A stretch of 64,000 nt of DNA from Acidobacteriota bacterium (GTDB taxonomy: Bacteria; Acidobacteriota; Blastocatellia; Pyrinomonadales; Pyrinomonadaceae). Of this stretch, positions 62,001 through 64,000 are shown piece after piece. Numbering within the stretch: position 1 is the stretch's first letter; each line of letters begins with the position of its first letter. The DNA lies in the NCBI GenBank assembly GCA_003223935.1, contig QHXQ01000041.1:1-64000 (forward strand). Direction: 5' to 3'. Below the pieces are notes generated by a model. The model saw only the letters and a program-made list of their open reading frames with translations. It ran no database searches and was not told where the DNA came from. The position numbers and the translations under genes are program-made.

Positions 62001-62468
62001 TTAGTTCTTCTCTTTTCGCTCACACCACTCGCGCGTGACCGCGTGGCGATAGTCGAACAACTTGCGCAGGCGCGGCTCGACGAGAAGCGGCGCGGCGAGC
62101 CGGCCTAATAAACTAAGCGGCGGCTCGTACTCGATCTCGTCGCGCAAGAGCGCGCCCCCTGCGTGTGGTTTGATGATGTGGCGGTGACGCCAGAAGCGGA
62201 ACGGCCCCCGAACCTGCACATCCTCGAACATGCGCGGCGGCTCATACGCGGTGTGGCGCGCAACCCAACGGACGGGGATGAGACCGAGCAGGCGCGTCTC
62301 GATGATCGCTTCAGCGCCGACTTGCGCGATGTGCGCCGCTTGCACGACGCGCACGCGCTCCCACGGCGGCGTCAGACGCACGAGCGCATCCGGCAACTCG
62401 TGGAACGCGAACACATGCTCCGGCGGCGCGTGAATCAGACTCTCTTTGACGAACGTCGCGTGGCTCAA
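62001..62468 (-). CDS. SRPBCC-fold protein
   Basis: A 155-residue START/SRPBCC-type protein: [26 protein letters not shown], then [20 protein letters not shown] and [20 protein letters not shown], as in SRPBCC ligand-binding proteins. TTG 62466-62468 overlaps the SpoVR stop (TTGA), so translation is coupled. No ATG fits the conserved N-terminus. Confidence 0.75.
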   Translation of the reverse strand: MSHATFVKESLIHAPPEHVFAFHELPDALVRLTPPWERVRVVQAAHIAQVGAEAIIETRLLGLIPVRWVARHTAYEPPRMFEDVQVRGPFRFWRHRHIIKPHAGGALLRDEIEYEPPLSLLGRLAAPLLVEPRLRKLFDYRHAVTREWCERKEKN

Positions 62469-63883
62469 TCTTCTTGATGCTCCGCGCCGTCGTAGCGCAA
62501 GACGAGCGGTTCGCCGTCCACGACTGTTTCGAGATGGACGGTGCGCCCCCAGAGCGCATAGACGTATTCGAGCACCTTGCGCGCGTAAGCTTGATCTAGC
62601 TCCGCGCCTTCGTATTGGTGTTTGAGATAGAGTTCGCGGTTGCCGTTGTAGTCGCCATCGGCGACGACGATGTAAGGGAAGCCGAAGTTGGTCATGTTGG
62701 CGACGAGTTGATCGCGCACGCGCGCCCAACGCTTCTCCGTCACCGTCCACTCTTCCTCTTCGACCAACTCAAAGACGAACAGGTCAAGCTCCTCGCATAA
62801 CTCTTCGGTCAAGTAATTGCGCAAGAACGACACGTCGTTATCCAACTCGCGCACCTCGAAAATCTTCGCGCGCCCCTCGCCGCCCGTGCGCCCGAACTTC
62901 TCACGCTCTTCTTCCGTCGGATTATCCCAACGCCGCTCGATGTCCTCGAAGATTTTGTAACCTAGATAGTACGGATTCAACTGCCCCTTCTGCGGCGACA
63001 CGACGCCCGCATGCAATTCCGCAAACTCAAGCGATTCCGTGTCCGTCAAATCTAGTTCGCGCATGATGCGCGCATGCCAAAACGACGCCCAGCCTTCGTT
63101 CATCACTTTCGTCTGCATCTGCGGGATGAAGTATTCCATCTCTTCATGCACCAGGGCCATCACGTCGCGCTGCCAGTCTGTGAGCGTGGGCGAGTAGCGC
63201 ATGAGGTAATAGACGAGGTCTTTTTCGGGCAGCGGCTCGCGCTGGGGCTGCTCGATTGGCGGCGGTTCAGGCGCGGGCGGTTCGCCGAGTCGCCAGAGGT
63301 CGTCGTAGCGCCCCTCTTTTGGTTTCTGCGCGGCACGGCGGCGCGCCTCTTCTGCGGGTGTGCGGTCACGTTCGGGCTTGATGAAGAAGTTCGGATCAAT
63401 GTGCTCCTCAACCGAGAGCACGGCGTCGAGAAACTGTTCGACCGTCTTGCGCCCGTACTTGAACTCGTACTCGCTCATGCGCTGCGCGTGCGTCGAAACA
63501 CTTTCGACCATGCGCCGGTTCGTTTTAGAGAAATAGACGTTGTGCTTGAAGAAATCCACGTGCCCGAGCACGTGCGCCATGACGAGCTTGTTCTGCACGG
63601 GGCTGTTAGTTTCCAACAGAAAACCGTAAGACGGATTGGTGTTGATGACGACCTCGTAGATTTTCGCCAGCCCGAAGTCGTACATCGTCTTCATCCGGTG
63701 ATACGCTTTGCCGAACGTCCAATGCGAATAACGACCGGGCAGAGCATAACTCCCGATCTCATACATCACGGTCGCCGGCACAAGCTCGAAGCGCGTCGGA
63801 AACGGATCGAGACCAAACTTCCGTGCGACCTCCCAAATCTGTTCGAGGGCGTGTTCTAAATCTTTAATCTCGCGGTCTTGCAT
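62465..63883 (-). CDS. spoVR: SpoVR family protein
   Basis: A 472-residue SpoVR/YcgB-family protein; ATG 63881-63883 starts [20 protein letters not shown]. Conserved SpoVR blocks include [20 protein letters not shown] with [15 protein letters not shown], and [20 protein letters not shown], and near the end [20 protein letters not shown]. In many bacteria it forms an operon with a PrkA kinase and YeaH/DUF444 protein; the gene partly seen at the window edge fits that position. Function is poorly known. Confidence 0.93.
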   Translation of the reverse strand: MQDREIKDLEHALEQIWEVARKFGLDPFPTRFELVPATVMYEIGSYALPGRYSHWTFGKAYHRMKTMYDFGLAKIYEVVINTNPSYGFLLETNSPVQNKLVMAHVLGHVDFFKHNVYFSKTNRRMVESVSTHAQRMSEYEFKYGRKTVEQFLDAVLSVEEHIDPNFFIKPERDRTPAEEARRRAAQKPKEGRYDDLWRLGEPPAPEPPPIEQPQREPLPEKDLVYYLMRYSPTLTDWQRDVMALVHEEMEYFIPQMQTKVMNEGWASFWHARIMRELDLTDTESLEFAELHAGVVSPQKGQLNPYYLGYKIFEDIERRWDNPTEEEREKFGRTGGEGRAKIFEVRELDNDVSFLRNYLTEELCEELDLFVFELVEEEEWTVTEKRWARVRDQLVANMTNFGFPYIVVADGDYNGNRELYLKHQYEGAELDQAYARKVLEYVYALWGRTVHLETVVDGEPLVLRYDGAEHQED

Positions 63884-63942
63884 GCGTACATTGTCCGTCG
63901 AAAGCGTGATGCGCGGCAAGAGCGAGGGTTAACACTTGTGAG

Positions 63943-64000
63943 TTATTTCTTCGTCTGTCGGCGCAATTTGTCAATCGCGCCACGCACGGCGTCGCGCTCA
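63943..64000 (-). CDS. C-terminal end of gene upstream of SpoVR
   Basis: The last 18 codons before TAA (63943-63945) read ERDAVRGAIDKLRRQTKK. The rest lies beyond the window. By position it could be the YeaH/DUF444 partner of SpoVR, but too little sequence is visible to tell. Confidence 0.55.
   Translation of the reverse strand, partial: ERDAVRGAIDKLRRQTKK

Overview
The window is GC-rich bacterial chromosome with short intergenic gaps. I found no tRNA, rRNA, CRISPR array, insertion sequence or origin. The gene content fits an Acidobacteriota lineage, most likely Blastocatellia-like: a Hanks-type Ser/Thr kinase, DUF11 surface proteins, Spy/CpxP proteins, SpoVR, TPR proteins, and many short-word palindromes between genes. 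This placement is inference from gene content, not a database match.

Layout. 1-5.3 kb: YkgJ-like Cys-cluster protein, TlyA, a secreted DUF4139 protein, a membrane-anchored protein and an ECF sigma factor. 5.3-10.2 kb: a Cpx-like envelope-stress unit, with a CpxP/Spy gene divergent from a CpxR/CpxA-like pair, followed by an APC permease and an AhpD-family protein. The AhpD-family gene has an in-frame TGA exactly at the second cysteine of its CxxC motif, with a SECIS-like hairpin after it, so it is read here as a selenoprotein. 10.2-21.6 kb: dxs, a second Spy-like protein, an ICMT-like methyltransferase, a Tat-exported phosphoesterase, a TPR protein, SthA, a ROK protein and a Ser/Thr kinase. 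21.7-22.8 kb: an overlapping nuclease-like/PIN pair of lower GC. 22.8-30.3 kb: subtilase, membrane protein, alpha/beta hydrolase and a three-gene 2Fe-2S operon. 30.3-31.3 kb: a VapBC-like island. 31.3-36.1 kb: transglutaminase-like protein, cNMP-DUF1003 protein, pckA and an exported protein. 36.4-50.7 kb: an NtrC-type two-component system, a degenerate receiver, then four exported DUF11-type proteins, including a 1951-residue protein with a probable outer-membrane barrel. 50.8-64 kb: SnoaL-like, HIT, MurA, PrmC, HMA protein, serine acetyltransferase, HtrA, pyrophosphatase, a His-rich membrane protein, an AT-rich frameshifted CocE hydrolase, an SRPBCC protein and SpoVR.

The strongest signals beyond ordinary genes are four. 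(1) The AhpD-like selenoprotein candidate. (2) A family of at least thirteen intergenic palindromes whose arms are built mostly of tandem 7-base words. (3) A duplicated 43-bp operator of four GTMAA half-sites at 10-11 bp spacing, one copy in the cpxP/cpxR intergenic region and one upstream of the ECF sigma gene. (4) The DUF11/giant-barrel operon preceded by a receiver domain that has lost its phosphorylation site.
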